A stretch of 43,064 nt of DNA from Candidatus Bathyarchaeota archaeon (GTDB lineage: Archaea; Thermoproteota; Bathyarchaeia; Bathyarchaeales; Bathycorpusculaceae): assembly GCA_026414485.1 (NCBI GenBank), contig JAOAIX010000014.1:1-43064 (forward strand), read 5' to 3'. This document shows positions 9,710-17,848 of the stretch, in pieces (the stretch's first letter is position 1; every line of letters begins with the position of its first letter). The notes under the pieces are model-generated. The model saw only the letters and a list, made by a program, of their open reading frames with translations, was not told the origin of the DNA and did not search any database. Position numbers and translations under genes: made by a program.

Positions 9710-9840
9710 ATCCTTTCCCGTAGGGGTTCGCAGGTTCAAATCCTGCCCGCAGCACCAATTCTTTAATTGTATTTCTAGAGCAAACTTTTAACGGCGGGTG
9801 ACGTTGTCGGTTGTGAATGCAGTATAGCTGGCCTTTTAAT

Positions 9841-9848
9841 TTTTATAG
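9841..9848 (+). promoter_or_regulatory. TATA box of the mgtC-like gene; transcript probably leaderless
   Basis: TTTTATAG is centred about 26 nt before ATG 9871 and no SD precedes that ATG, the spacing expected for a leaderless archaeal mRNA. Confidence 0.5.
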
Positions 9849-9870
9849 TAAAGACGCCATATCATAAATC

Positions 9871-10284
9871 ATGGAAACTGTGCTCACATTTGACACTTTT
9901 CTTAGTTTGGTGGTTGCTGTTGTTCTTGGCGGCGTTGTGGGGATAGAACGTGAACTTGCACATCGGCCTGCGGGGCTTAGAACTCACATGATGGTTTCTC
10001 TTGGTTCCTGTCTTTTTACTATAGTTTCTTTAGGCTTCAGTACAGACCCTGCTCGTATAGCTGCTGGCATAGTTGCTGGGATAGGTTTCATTGGGGCGGG
10101 AACTATATGGGCGGAAAAAGACAAAGTTAGAGGGATAACAACTGCTGCTAGTTTGTGGGCAACTGCCGCTATTGGGTTAACTTCGGGTGTTGGTGATTAT
10201 CCTTTAGCTGCTGTAGTTACGTTGCTTGTGTGCGTAATACTTCTTTCAAAATATGTCTTTCGGAAGTTAGGTGTTGAACAGTAA
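9871..10284 (+). CDS. MgtC/SapB family membrane protein
   Basis: 137 residues with four hydrophobic helices and the family signatures VVLGGVVGIERE, RPAGLRTHMMVSLG and GIGFIGAGTIW, then ITTAASLWATAAIGL. This is the membrane half of MgtC; the soluble C-terminal ACT-like domain of longer homologues is absent, as in many short MgtC/SapB proteins. The family is linked to magnesium stress and membrane ATPase control in bacteria; the archaeal role is not known. It is monocistronic, with a likely leaderless transcript (TATA at 9841-9848). Confidence 0.9.
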   Translation: METVLTFDTFLSLVVAVVLGGVVGIERELAHRPAGLRTHMMVSLGSCLFTIVSLGFSTDPARIAAGIVAGIGFIGAGTIWAEKDKVRGITTAASLWATAAIGLTSGVGDYPLAAVVTLLVCVILLSKYVFRKLGVEQ

Positions 10285-10644
10285 ACCTCAACCTACAGTA
10301 CTTTTTTAGCTGTGGCTTAGTCAGAATCAGTAGTGTGGTTGCGCTGTAGTCCGAGTTGTTTTAGTTTGACCCCTATTTGAGAGCGAACCGTCGCAGTTTT
10401 CTATTTTTCTGCGGTACCTGCGTGAATTGTTCTGTTGTGGGGAAAAACAGGTTTCTTTTAGCAGTTTTAATAAAGTAAAATGTGAATGTCACCCTTTTAG
10501 CTTATGTATTGCATTCCAACATAAAATTAAAATAACTTACGAATCAACAATACACAAACCCAAAACTTGGTAACTTCATCCAGAAGCTTTAAGTTCAATA
10601 ACCCCATTGGGAACTTCAACCCTCAAACTAAGACATAGAAAGTT
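10285..10644. other. Intergenic region, 360 bp, no gene found
   Basis: There is no convincing ORF, tRNA or repeat. Base composition on the plus strand changes in this stretch, from G/T-rich (to about 10.5 kb) to A/C-rich (after about 10.5 kb). CTTTAAGTT near 10581 could be a TATA box for tRNA-Pro, though it is rather far from the gene. Confidence 0.4.
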
Positions 10645-10723
10645 GGGGCCGTCGTCTAGCCTGGACTAGGATACATGCCTGGGGCGCATGCGATCTTGGG
10701 TTCAAATCCCAGCGGCCCCACCA
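10645..10723 (+). tRNA. tRNA-Pro(GGG), intronless, CCA encoded
   Basis: Acceptor GGGGCCG (10645-10651) pairs with CGGCCCC (10713-10719); discriminator A10720, CCA 10721-10723. Anticodon arm CATGC-CTGGGGC-GCATG has anticodon GGG at 10681-10683; T arm TTGGG-TTCAAAT-CCCAG. No intron. Confidence 0.95.
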
Positions 10724-10829
10724 CGATAATCTAGGCCCCTTTTAAATAGGGTCTACTTGCGTTTTCTGAAGTGCTCGGCTTCTACAAGATCTTACTTGTA
10801 TTCAAATTGTCAATTAATGCACCTTTGCT

Positions 10830-11873
10830 TTACAACTTCCAGAAGCTGCCCTTCCGCAACTTCTTTGCTTCATCTGGTGAAAACCTTTCTATTTCTTCAA
10901 TTATTACTGACTTGATCAGTTCTGTAGAAATCGGGCCATCAATCTTTAATAGTCGCTTTTCAACTTTGGAAACAGTGTTTTTTGCTGTTTCGTCGTTAAT
11001 GCCTTTTTCTCTAAGATAGTTATAAATTTTTTCAGCTGTAAACGCTTCAATAGTCCCTGATTTACGCCTGACGCTTACTTTCTTTTGTTTTTGGTTAATA
11101 AATGGCAAAGCCACCAAAAATTCTGCCTTCTTGCCCACAATTTTGTCCATTAAATCAAAGTTTGCAGCTATGGTGACCACGTTTTGGCTACTATTGACAC
11201 CTAGCACTTCGGCTTTTTCAACAACTTCACCAGTGCCCAGAATGATGCGGACAACATCGCCTGCAACCAGACCAAAGGGAATGAGTTTACACTCAAGAGG
11301 TAAAGCTACTTTGTCTTTAGGTAAAACTGAACTGAGCCCTTCATCTTTGGCTGCCACAGCAAGGTGGATCACTTTGCCCTCTTTATCCACTTCTATTGCT
11401 GCGTCACCTACCCCCCAATCTGTGACTAAACGCTGTTTTAGCCATTGAGGAATTTTTTCAGCAGGTACACTTGACGGTACTATGAATTCTCGCTCTGACA
11501 ACTCCGCTTTCACTGAATCAGAAATTCTTTTTCTCCCCGGCATATCAAGAATAAAATCTGAAGTGGGTAACTTAACATTGAAAATTTTATTCCCTCCTCC
11601 CAGACTAATTAGCGTGTTGCCAGACCGCTTTGGAATTTTTTCAGCTATTTTATCTCCAATATTAGCACCCCACACTGTAAAAATTACCACAACTAAAATC
11701 TCCAGTGCTCCACCAAATGTTGGCTGATCAAGAATTGCAAGTAAACCGCCTGAGAAGCCGAGAAAACCTAAACCGAAAACTATACCAATAAACGAGGACA
11801 GTTTCTCCAAAGTGAAATATCTGTATATAAACGCTAAAGCCATAACAATAAAGAACCCTACAGTTCCAGACAT
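10830..11873 (-). CDS. Membrane protein with C-terminal ATP-cone domain, 347 aa
   Basis: The N-terminal ~75 residues hold two or three membrane helices (FFIVMALAFIYRY, GIVFGLGFLGFSGGLLAIL, ILVVVIFTVWGANIGDKIA). A soluble middle follows, with beta-rich segments (GLVAGDVVRIILGTGEVVEKAEVLG) reminiscent of TrkA-C/RCK-C-type ligand-binding domains. Residues about 265-340 (VRRKSGTIEAFTAEKIYNYL, then a helical stretch ending IIEEIERFSP) match an ATP-cone, the nucleotide-sensing module of ribonucleotide reductase and NrdR. The likely arrangement is a membrane protein, possibly a channel or sensor, regulated by adenine nucleotides; this is inference. It is monocistronic on the minus strand. Confidence 0.75.
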   Translation of the reverse strand: MSGTVGFFIVMALAFIYRYFTLEKLSSFIGIVFGLGFLGFSGGLLAILDQPTFGGALEILVVVIFTVWGANIGDKIAEKIPKRSGNTLISLGGGNKIFNVKLPTSDFILDMPGRKRISDSVKAELSEREFIVPSSVPAEKIPQWLKQRLVTDWGVGDAAIEVDKEGKVIHLAVAAKDEGLSSVLPKDKVALPLECKLIPFGLVAGDVVRIILGTGEVVEKAEVLGVNSSQNVVTIAANFDLMDKIVGKKAEFLVALPFINQKQKKVSVRRKSGTIEAFTAEKIYNYLREKGINDETAKNTVSKVEKRLLKIDGPISTELIKSVIIEEIERFSPDEAKKLRKGSFWKL

Positions 11874-12287
11874 TAACCCTCTTATTATGCCGGATAAAAC
11901 CTATGTTGCCGCTTCAAGCAATATTTTTCCCTCACATAATCAAATTATTGGTGCTCAGATAATAAAAGACTGCTCTCTATTTCATCTTCAGTTGTCTTCT
12001 TTTTTCAATGCGCAACTCTGCCCTCTTTTTAACATTTATAGCATCTCGTAAAAAAGAGCTGAGAAAGAAAAGTGATGTAATAGGGATGCTCAATGAGCGA
12101 CTTTATTTACCGCTGAATTGTGCCTGATTAAACTGGAAAAACTTTTTATAAACCAATCTGTCTTTTACAGAGCTAAAATTTTAAGAAATAGCAAAAAATT
12201 TTTATTTCAAATAAAAGAACTAGTGATTTATTGTATTGCTCTAAACACACTTTGAATAAACGTAGCCTTTGAGCTAGAGATGGAAAT
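11874..12287. other. Intergenic region (414 bp) with a TATA box for the DUF4956 gene
   Basis: CTTTTTATAAACC (12142-12154) is a good TATA/BRE candidate, which would place the transcript start near 12172 and leave a 5' leader of about 115 nt before ATG 12288. Nothing else was recognised; the leader is AT-rich with no clear structure. Confidence 0.45.
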
Positions 12288-12956
12288 ATGCCAACTTTAG
12301 ACGAAGTATTGAATGATTTTTTTAATCCACCAAATGCTTACCAAGCACTAAACATCGAACGGGTCCTATTAAGCCTCAGCGTGACTTTCGCCGTAACTTT
12401 ATTCATATTCTTTATGTATCGTAAAACTTTCAAAGGGGTTCTCTACACGCGAAATTTCAATGTTGGACTGGTATTAACAGGTCTGGTCGTCACACTTGTT
12501 GTTCTACCCATAAGCTCCAACATCGCCCTCTCTTTAGGTATGGTGGGCGCCCTCAGCATTGTGCGATTTCGCACAGCCATCAAAGACCCTGCCGATATTG
12601 TGTTCACGTTTTGGGCTATAGCAGTAGGAATTATCAGCGGAGCAGGACTGTACATGGTAGCTATAGTGGGCTCCCCCGTCATTGGACTTTTTCTATTTGT
12701 TCTGAGTCGAGCCAACTTCCGCAGTAACGACCCATATCTGCTAGTAATTAAATATAGTGCAGAAGCGGATGCAGCAGTGCAAAAAGCTCTACCTAAACAC
12801 AAACTGCGCTCTCGAACTGTAACGCCAACAGGCGTAGAGCTGATGGTGGAAGTTAGGCTGAAGGCAAATGAGACAGCTCACGTGGATGACTTGTTGAAGA
12901 TCCGAGGAGTAAGTCACGCGGCGTTAGTCAGCTATAACGCTGACGTATCATCCTGA
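12288..12956 (+). CDS. DUF4956 membrane protein (VTC/CotH-associated)
   Basis: 222 residues with four or five membrane helices (about 28-45, 62-80, 85-100, 108-128, 130-148) and the family hallmark GALSIVRFRTAIKDPADIVF in the loop, followed by FWAIAVGIISGAG. The C-terminal ~70 residues form a soluble ferredoxin-like domain. DUF4956 genes are commonly found beside VTC-domain polyphosphate-polymerase-like and CotH genes, exactly as here. The biochemical role is unknown; it may be the membrane component of a surface modification or polymer-export system. First gene of the module; CotH follows 34 bp later. Confidence 0.87.
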   Translation: MPTLDEVLNDFFNPPNAYQALNIERVLLSLSVTFAVTLFIFFMYRKTFKGVLYTRNFNVGLVLTGLVVTLVVLPISSNIALSLGMVGALSIVRFRTAIKDPADIVFTFWAIAVGIISGAGLYMVAIVGSPVIGLFLFVLSRANFRSNDPYLLVIKYSAEADAAVQKALPKHKLRSRTVTPTGVELMVEVRLKANETAHVDDLLKIRGVSHAALVSYNADVSS

Positions 12957-12990
12957 ACGGTAAACTCTTCAGGAATGTGAACTCTAAGCC

Positions 12991-15900
12991 ATGAAAAAAT
13001 TGACCAACGTCAACCTTTTGAAGAGCAAAGTGTTAGCCTTATTTACAGTCGAAAAGGCAGTAATTGCACGCTTCCATAAGAGAAACAAGATGTCCTGTGT
13101 AGTATGTATCCTTTCTGCTTTGTTGTTAACTTCTACTCTGTGGGGGGTAGTTCAAAGTAAAGACTTAACTGTCGAATCTGTTGAAGACCCATGGCGTAGA
13201 GGCAAACTGGGCGATGCTGCAGACGTCTTTTTTGATGACACCTACGTACATGAAATCCGTCTATACTTTGATGATCCTAACTGGTACAACACCCTATACA
13301 ACGCTCACGATAAAGACCCTGCAGACCCATATTTTCCTGCAAAATTCGTTTCACATGGGATAACACTAAACCCTGTAGGTGTGAGGTTCAAAGGTCTCTC
13401 ATCCTTTGGGGGCAGCACCTTTCAAGGAGCTGGAAACCAAGGAATCAAAAAACCTTTCAGAATAGACTTCAACGCATACAACAACAGCGGCAGCGAAGAA
13501 ACAACCTTTTTTGGTCTTAAAAAGCTGAGCCTCAGCAATGGTTTTGCAGACCCCACTTTGATGCGCGAAAAACTATTCATGGACTTCGCAAGTAAATATG
13601 TTCCCACCCCACGTTCGGTTCACACACGCTTGTACATTAACGACAACTACTACGGCATTTACTTGGCAATGGAATACATCGACAACACTTTTGTAGAAAG
13701 CCGATTCGGAAAAGATGAAACCGGCAACATCTACAAGGCCGAGCGCGGCGCCACCCTCTCCTACCTCGGCTCAGACTGGAGAAAATACAACGGGTCATAC
13801 GAACTTAAGAACAACGAAGACGTAAACAACTGGTCCGATCTAATCGAGCTTACGGATATTCTTACCAACACCCCTATATCAGAACTACCTGCAAAACTGG
13901 AACCCATTTTTGACGTTGAAACAGGCATACACTCCCTTGCGCTTCTTAGCCTATTTTCTAGCCTAGACTCATACATTGGAAACGCACGCAACTACTATCT
14001 TTATCATCGAACAGATACCGGTCAATTTACGTATCTGCTCTGGGACGCAAACTTGGCATTTGGCAATTTCAGGCTAATACTGCAGCCCGGCGAAAACGTA
14101 ACAACCCTTGATCCTTTTCCACCATCAACAATGAGGCGTACAGGTCCTCAACCTCCCGCTGGGAACACAGGCAACTTGACCCTCATACAAAACTTCCTTG
14201 CCGTAGACTCTTACAATCGCACCTACCTTAGAGCAATTTCCAAAATGATCCGTGAAGGTTTTAATGCTACATCCGTAAATAAACGAATCCAAGAATTGGC
14301 AAACATAATTAGAAATGATGTCTACAGCGATCCTAACTTCCTTTCTTCAAAATCAGCATTTGAAGCCGGCTTAACTGAAACCACTAGCTTTGTTCAGAAA
14401 CGATCTGCCTATCTTTCTTTAAGACTTAATGATTTTGCAAAAAAGACCGACCTCAAACTAAACGATTTAATGACTCTAAATCAGAACACCCTCCTTGACG
14501 ATAATGGCGACGCTGATCCATGGGTAGAAATATGCAATCTCGGACCAGGATTAGTCACAACAGAAAATCTGTTCTTGACAGATAGCATCTCAATCCCAAA
14601 CAAGTGGAGGCTCCCTTCTTTGAGTCTAAAAGCTGGAGACTACCTGCTGTTGTGGCTTGACGGTGAACCCAGCGAGGGTATATCCCATGCGTCCTTCCGT
14701 CTCAACTCCACAGGTGGAGAATTACACCTTTACTGGTATAGTAACTCACGTTATGAACTCGTTGACACCCTAACTTACCCAGCCCTCAACCCTGATGTTT
14801 CATATGGTAGATTTCCCAACGGTGAAGGTTCGTGGCTAGTACTAAACGAAGTTGTAACGCCTGGAACCGCTAACAATGTGGGCGGAATTCCTACAAATTT
14901 GTTTATCAACGAATTTATGGCAAACAACGATGAAGCAATCCCAGGTCCAAACAACGATTACCCTGACTGGATTGAGATATACAATGCAGCCAACAAAACA
15001 ATTAATGTCGGCGGCATGTACCTCACAGACGATTTAGCAAATCCAACCAGTTGGCGCATCCCCGAAGGCACCTCAATTGGTGCAGGTGGCTATTTAGTCG
15101 TGTGGGCGGATAACTCTTCCATACCAGGCTCGTTGCATGCCAGTTTCAGTTTGAACGCGAACGGAGAAAAAATAGGTCTTTTCGCAGCCGACGGCAAGAC
15201 ACTTGTAGACTACGTCGTGTTTAACCAGCAGATAGATGATGTTTCTTATGGACGCTTGCCCGACGGTAGCACAAACTGGACTTATTTAACGCCTACACCT
15301 GGTTCATCAAATGTTCTAGGTAAACTTGTGACCTTAGGTGTCAAGCCTACTGCTGGTCAGCAACCCCACATTTTCATCAACGAGGTTATGGCTAACAACG
15401 ACGCCGCAGTGCCTGGTCCAGACAATAATTACCCTGACTGGGTTGAGTTATACAACGGTGATACTAAATCAATCGATATAAGTGGAATGTATCTTTCAGA
15501 TAACCTTACAAATCCAAAATGGAAATTCCCTGAAGGCACAATTATGGAACCTGGAACTTACTTAATTGTTTGGGTGGACAACTCACTCTATCCAAGACCC
15601 ATGCATGCAGACTTTGGCCTCAACGCCTCAGGCGAAGCGGTTGGCCTATTTGCCGCCGACGGCAAAACACTGATTGACTCCGTCACATTTGGAGTGCAAG
15701 ACGACGACATTTCCTTTGGTCGTTTTCCTGATGGCGCCCCAAATTGGGAAACTCTAACACCAACTCCAGGCTCCTCAAACAAACCATATCAACCTTCGTT
15801 GGCTGCTAACTCTACACAAACAATTGAGATTCCTGTAGGTTTGTTCATAAATGAGTTTATGGCCAACAACAAAGCCGCAGTTTTAGGTCCAAATAACGAC

Positions 15901-16857
15901 CATCCCGACTGGATCGAACTCTACAACGCAGCCAACGCTTCTATCAACGTTGGTGGTATGTACCTGTCTGACGACCTCACCAACCCTGACATCTGGCAGT
16001 TTCCACCAAACACAATAATTGAACCAAAAAGTTTCCTAATCATTTGGGCAGACAACTCTTCAACCGGAGCGGGCTTGCACGCAACTTTTCGTCTCAACGC
16101 GACGGGAGAAGCAATATGCCTCTTTGCAGCTGATAAAGAGACTTTGATTGATTCAATAGTGTTTGGCACACAGAATCCTGATGTTTCCTATGGGCGTCTT
16201 CCCGACGGCAATTCAAACTGGAGCTATCTGACACCCACGCCTGGCATGGCAAACAAAGCGGGCGAGGTTGTTGCTACACTTGTGTCCACGAACAATACTG
16301 TTGTAGTTCCTTCAGGCCTGTTTATTAATGAATTTATGGCGGATAATCAAATCACAATCGCCGGTCCTGATGAAACCTACCCAGACTGGATTGAGCTATT
16401 TAATGCGAGCAATGAAACAATTAACCTTGGTGGTATGTACCTGACTGATAGCTCAACTAACCCTACCAAATGGCGTTTTCCCGACGGCACTACAATAACA
16501 CCAAAGGGCTATCTGCTCATCTGGGCTGATAATTCCTCTGAACCGAGCTCGCTGCACGCGGGTTTTGCTCTCAATGCCAACGGAGAAGAAATTTACCTTT
16601 TTGCAAGCGACGGCGAGTCACTCATTGACTCTGTTAGATTTGACAAGCAGCTTAGCGATGTTTCTTACGGGCGTTTCCCTGACGGGAGCCCACATTGGGA
16701 ACACTTTTTAAAAGCAACGCCAGGCTGGGGAAATAACAAGCCCCCTGCTAATTCTGAGCCTTCATTTGATTTAATTCTGTTGTTAATTGGTGTTATTCTT
16801 ACTATGAGCGTTTTTGTTGTAGGCTTAAGTAAGGTAAATTCAAGGCTCAGAAAATGA
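12991..16857 (+). CDS. Large surface CotH-family protein with five lamin-tail-like repeats and C-terminal membrane anchor
   Basis: 1288 residues. A hydrophobic segment near residues 32-50 (SCVVCILSALLLTSTLWGVV) acts as signal/anchor. Residues about 80-480 form the CotH domain, an atypical protein-kinase-like fold; visible landmarks are VGVRFKGLSSFG, KPFRIDFNAY, YGIYLAMEYID and YLLWDANLAFGNF, the last containing probable metal-binding residues. One divergent and four well-conserved lamin-tail domains follow (starting near residues 488, 637, 794, 951 and 1110), each with INEFMANN...PDWIELYNA, GGMYLTD and DVSYGRLPDG. A single helix (LILLLIGVILTMSVFVVGL) and a short basic tail end the protein, so the bulk is extracellular. 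The stop overlaps the VTC start (ATGA). Kinase activity is known for bacterial CotH; here it is inferred. Confidence 0.88.
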   Translation: MKKLTNVNLLKSKVLALFTVEKAVIARFHKRNKMSCVVCILSALLLTSTLWGVVQSKDLTVESVEDPWRRGKLGDAADVFFDDTYVHEIRLYFDDPNWYNTLYNAHDKDPADPYFPAKFVSHGITLNPVGVRFKGLSSFGGSTFQGAGNQGIKKPFRIDFNAYNNSGSEETTFFGLKKLSLSNGFADPTLMREKLFMDFASKYVPTPRSVHTRLYINDNYYGIYLAMEYIDNTFVESRFGKDETGNIYKAERGATLSYLGSDWRKYNGSYELKNNEDVNNWSDLIELTDILTNTPISELPAKLEPIFDVETGIHSLALLSLFSSLDSYIGNARNYYLYHRTDTGQFTYLLWDANLAFGNFRLILQPGENVTTLDPFPPSTMRRTGPQPPAGNTGNLTLIQNFLAVDSYNRTYLRAISKMIREGFNATSVNKRIQELANIIRNDVYSDPNFLSSKSAFEAGLTETTSFVQKRSAYLSLRLNDFAKKTDLKLNDLMTLNQNTLLDDNGDADPWVEICNLGPGLVTTENLFLTDSISIPNKWRLPSLSLKAGDYLLLWLDGEPSEGISHASFRLNSTGGELHLYWYSNSRYELVDTLTYPALNPDVSYGRFPNGEGSWLVLNEVVTPGTANNVGGIPTNLFINEFMANNDEAIPGPNNDYPDWIEIYNAANKTINVGGMYLTDDLANPTSWRIPEGTSIGAGGYLVVWADNSSIPGSLHASFSLNANGEKIGLFAADGKTLVDYVVFNQQIDDVSYGRLPDGSTNWTYLTPTPGSSNVLGKLVTLGVKPTAGQQPHIFINEVMANNDAAVPGPDNNYPDWVELYNGDTKSIDISGMYLSDNLTNPKWKFPEGTIMEPGTYLIVWVDNSLYPRPMHADFGLNASGEAVGLFAADGKTLIDSVTFGVQDDDISFGRFPDGAPNWETLTPTPGSSNKPYQPSLAANSTQTIEIPVGLFINEFMANNKAAVLGPNNDHPDWIELYNAANASINVGGMYLSDDLTNPDIWQFPPNTIIEPKSFLIIWADNSSTGAGLHATFRLNATGEAICLFAADKETLIDSIVFGTQNPDVSYGRLPDGNSNWSYLTPTPGMANKAGEVVATLVSTNNTVVVPSGLFINEFMADNQITIAGPDETYPDWIELFNASNETINLGGMYLTDSSTNPTKWRFPDGTTITPKGYLLIWADNSSEPSSLHAGFALNANGEEIYLFASDGESLIDSVRFDKQLSDVSYGRFPDGSPHWEHFLKATPGWGNNKPPANSEPSFDLILLLIGVILTMSVFVVGLSKVNSRLRK
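14898..16735 (+). repeat. Four tandem ~470-bp coding repeats (lamin-tail domains)
   Basis: Units begin near 14901, 15372, 15844 and 16320, spaced 471-476 bp. They are clearly related at protein level but diverged at DNA level, so duplication is not recent. Linkers between units are Thr/Ser/Pro-rich and vary in length. Confidence 0.8.
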
Positions 16858-17573
16858 TTGCTGAACAAAAAACTCCGCGCCCTCGGCACGAACTGAAATA
16901 TCAGCTAGATAACCTACAATACCAAATTCTTCGAAAAAAACTGGCGATTGTGTTAACCTCTGACCCCCATGCCGGTCCTGCTGGCTACTATCATGTAAGA
17001 AGCCTGTATTTTGATGATTTCAAAAACAGTGCACTATATGAAAAAATTTCAGGTGTGGTGCCAAGAAAAAAATATCGTCTTCGAATCTATAATTACAGCG
17101 ATGAATACATCAAGTTCGAACGGAAAATTAAGATAAACCAGTATGTTTTCAAGGAAAGCGTGCGACTCACACGCAAAGAAGCTGACCACATCATAGCCGG
17201 CAACATCAAATTTTTAGAAAACTCCAAAAATTCTCTTCTCCGCTCCTTCTATTTGGAGAGTTATCGTGACCTCCTGCACCCAGTAATTATGGTTGACTAT
17301 CAGCGAGAGGCCTACGTTCATCCACTGGGTAACATCCGAATTACGTTTGACACCAATTTACACACTAACCAGGGATCAGCGAATTTTTTTGATCCCAACG
17401 CATTCACAATTAGGGTTCCAGAAGTCAAAGATGTGATTTTAGAAGTGAAGTATGATTTTGCCCTGCCTCATCATATTCAAGGTTTATTTCCCAAAACTAT
17501 TCAACCAGCCTTGGCAATAGGTAAGTTTGCGGTTTGCAGAACCTCAAAGCCTCTTCCAGATAATTTTAGTTAA
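16854..17573 (+). CDS. VTC-domain protein (polyphosphate polymerase-like)
   Basis: 239 residues covering the whole VTC domain, a triphosphate-tunnel-type fold. Basic residues of the tunnel are visible in RHELKYQL, YHVRSLYFDD, RKKYRLRIYN and KFERKIK; acidic metal ligands appear in VMVDYQREAY, ITFDTNL and ILEVKYDF. In eukaryotes the domain makes polyphosphate from ATP; in prokaryotes it occurs with DUF4956 and CotH, where its product is unproven. The ATG overlaps the CotH stop by four bases, so the products are made together. There is no membrane helix, so it presumably works at the inner face with DUF4956. Confidence 0.88.
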   Translation: MIAEQKTPRPRHELKYQLDNLQYQILRKKLAIVLTSDPHAGPAGYYHVRSLYFDDFKNSALYEKISGVVPRKKYRLRIYNYSDEYIKFERKIKINQYVFKESVRLTRKEADHIIAGNIKFLENSKNSLLRSFYLESYRDLLHPVIMVDYQREAYVHPLGNIRITFDTNLHTNQGSANFFDPNAFTIRVPEVKDVILEVKYDFALPHHIQGLFPKTIQPALAIGKFAVCRTSKPLPDNFS

Positions 17574-17631
17574 TCAAGTAAACAAGCTTCTGCCATCTTA
17601 AATTAGTCTACACATCTAAAGAGGTAACAGG

Positions 17632-17700
17632 ATGCAAAATTTAACGAAGTATAAAACTCTCATCGTTAGAATCATCTCTAGATATGTTTTAAGAATTTGA
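17632..17700 (+). CDS. Possible 22-residue peptide with strong SD
   Basis: ATG 17632 is preceded by AGAGGT at ideal spacing, the same SD used by clear genes in this window. It encodes a short basic-hydrophobic peptide (MQNLTKYKTLIVRIISRYVL plus two residues) and lies 58 bp after the VTC stop. It could be a true small protein or decay of a longer gene. Confidence 0.3.
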   Translation: MQNLTKYKTLIVRIISRYVLRI

Positions 17701-17784
17701 AAAATTGGTGTTGGTTTTTATTTTTGAAGTTTAATAATCCCTTATCTAAATGTTAGAAAGGCTTAAAAATCGAGAGCCTCTCCC

Positions 17785-17794
17785 TTTTATATAT
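17785..17794 (+). promoter_or_regulatory. TATA box for the papain-like protein gene
   Basis: TTTTATATAT with a preceding C-rich BRE-like stretch. The transcript start is expected near 17813 and the gene's ATG 17849 follows an SD (GAGG) seven bases upstream. Confidence 0.55.
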
Positions 17795-17848
17795 GCTAGT
17801 TCAATTTTAAAATGAACAAGGCAGAAAAATTTGAATTGAGGAAAAAAA

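Larger units (their letters stand above)
9610..9757 (+). tRNA. tRNA-Leu(CAA) with two introns, CCA encoded
   Basis: Acceptor GCTGCGG (9610-9616) pairs with CCGCAGC (9747-9753); discriminator A9754 and CCA 9755-9757 are encoded. The T arm is GCAGG-TTCAAAT-CCTGC and the long variable arm is CCCGTAGGGG, typical of Leu. After removing 9641-9667 and 9677-9709 the anticodon arm reads AAGGA-CTCAAGA-TCCTT, with anticodon CAA at 9673-9675. The mature tRNA is 88 nt. Both introns fit bulge-helix-bulge geometry (see their entries). The folding was done by eye, but all arms close perfectly. Confidence 0.92.

Noticed and set aside
10285-10560. Structured non-coding RNA such as RNase P or SRP RNA after mgtC
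   Set aside because: None of the conserved motifs of those RNAs could be found in the stretch.
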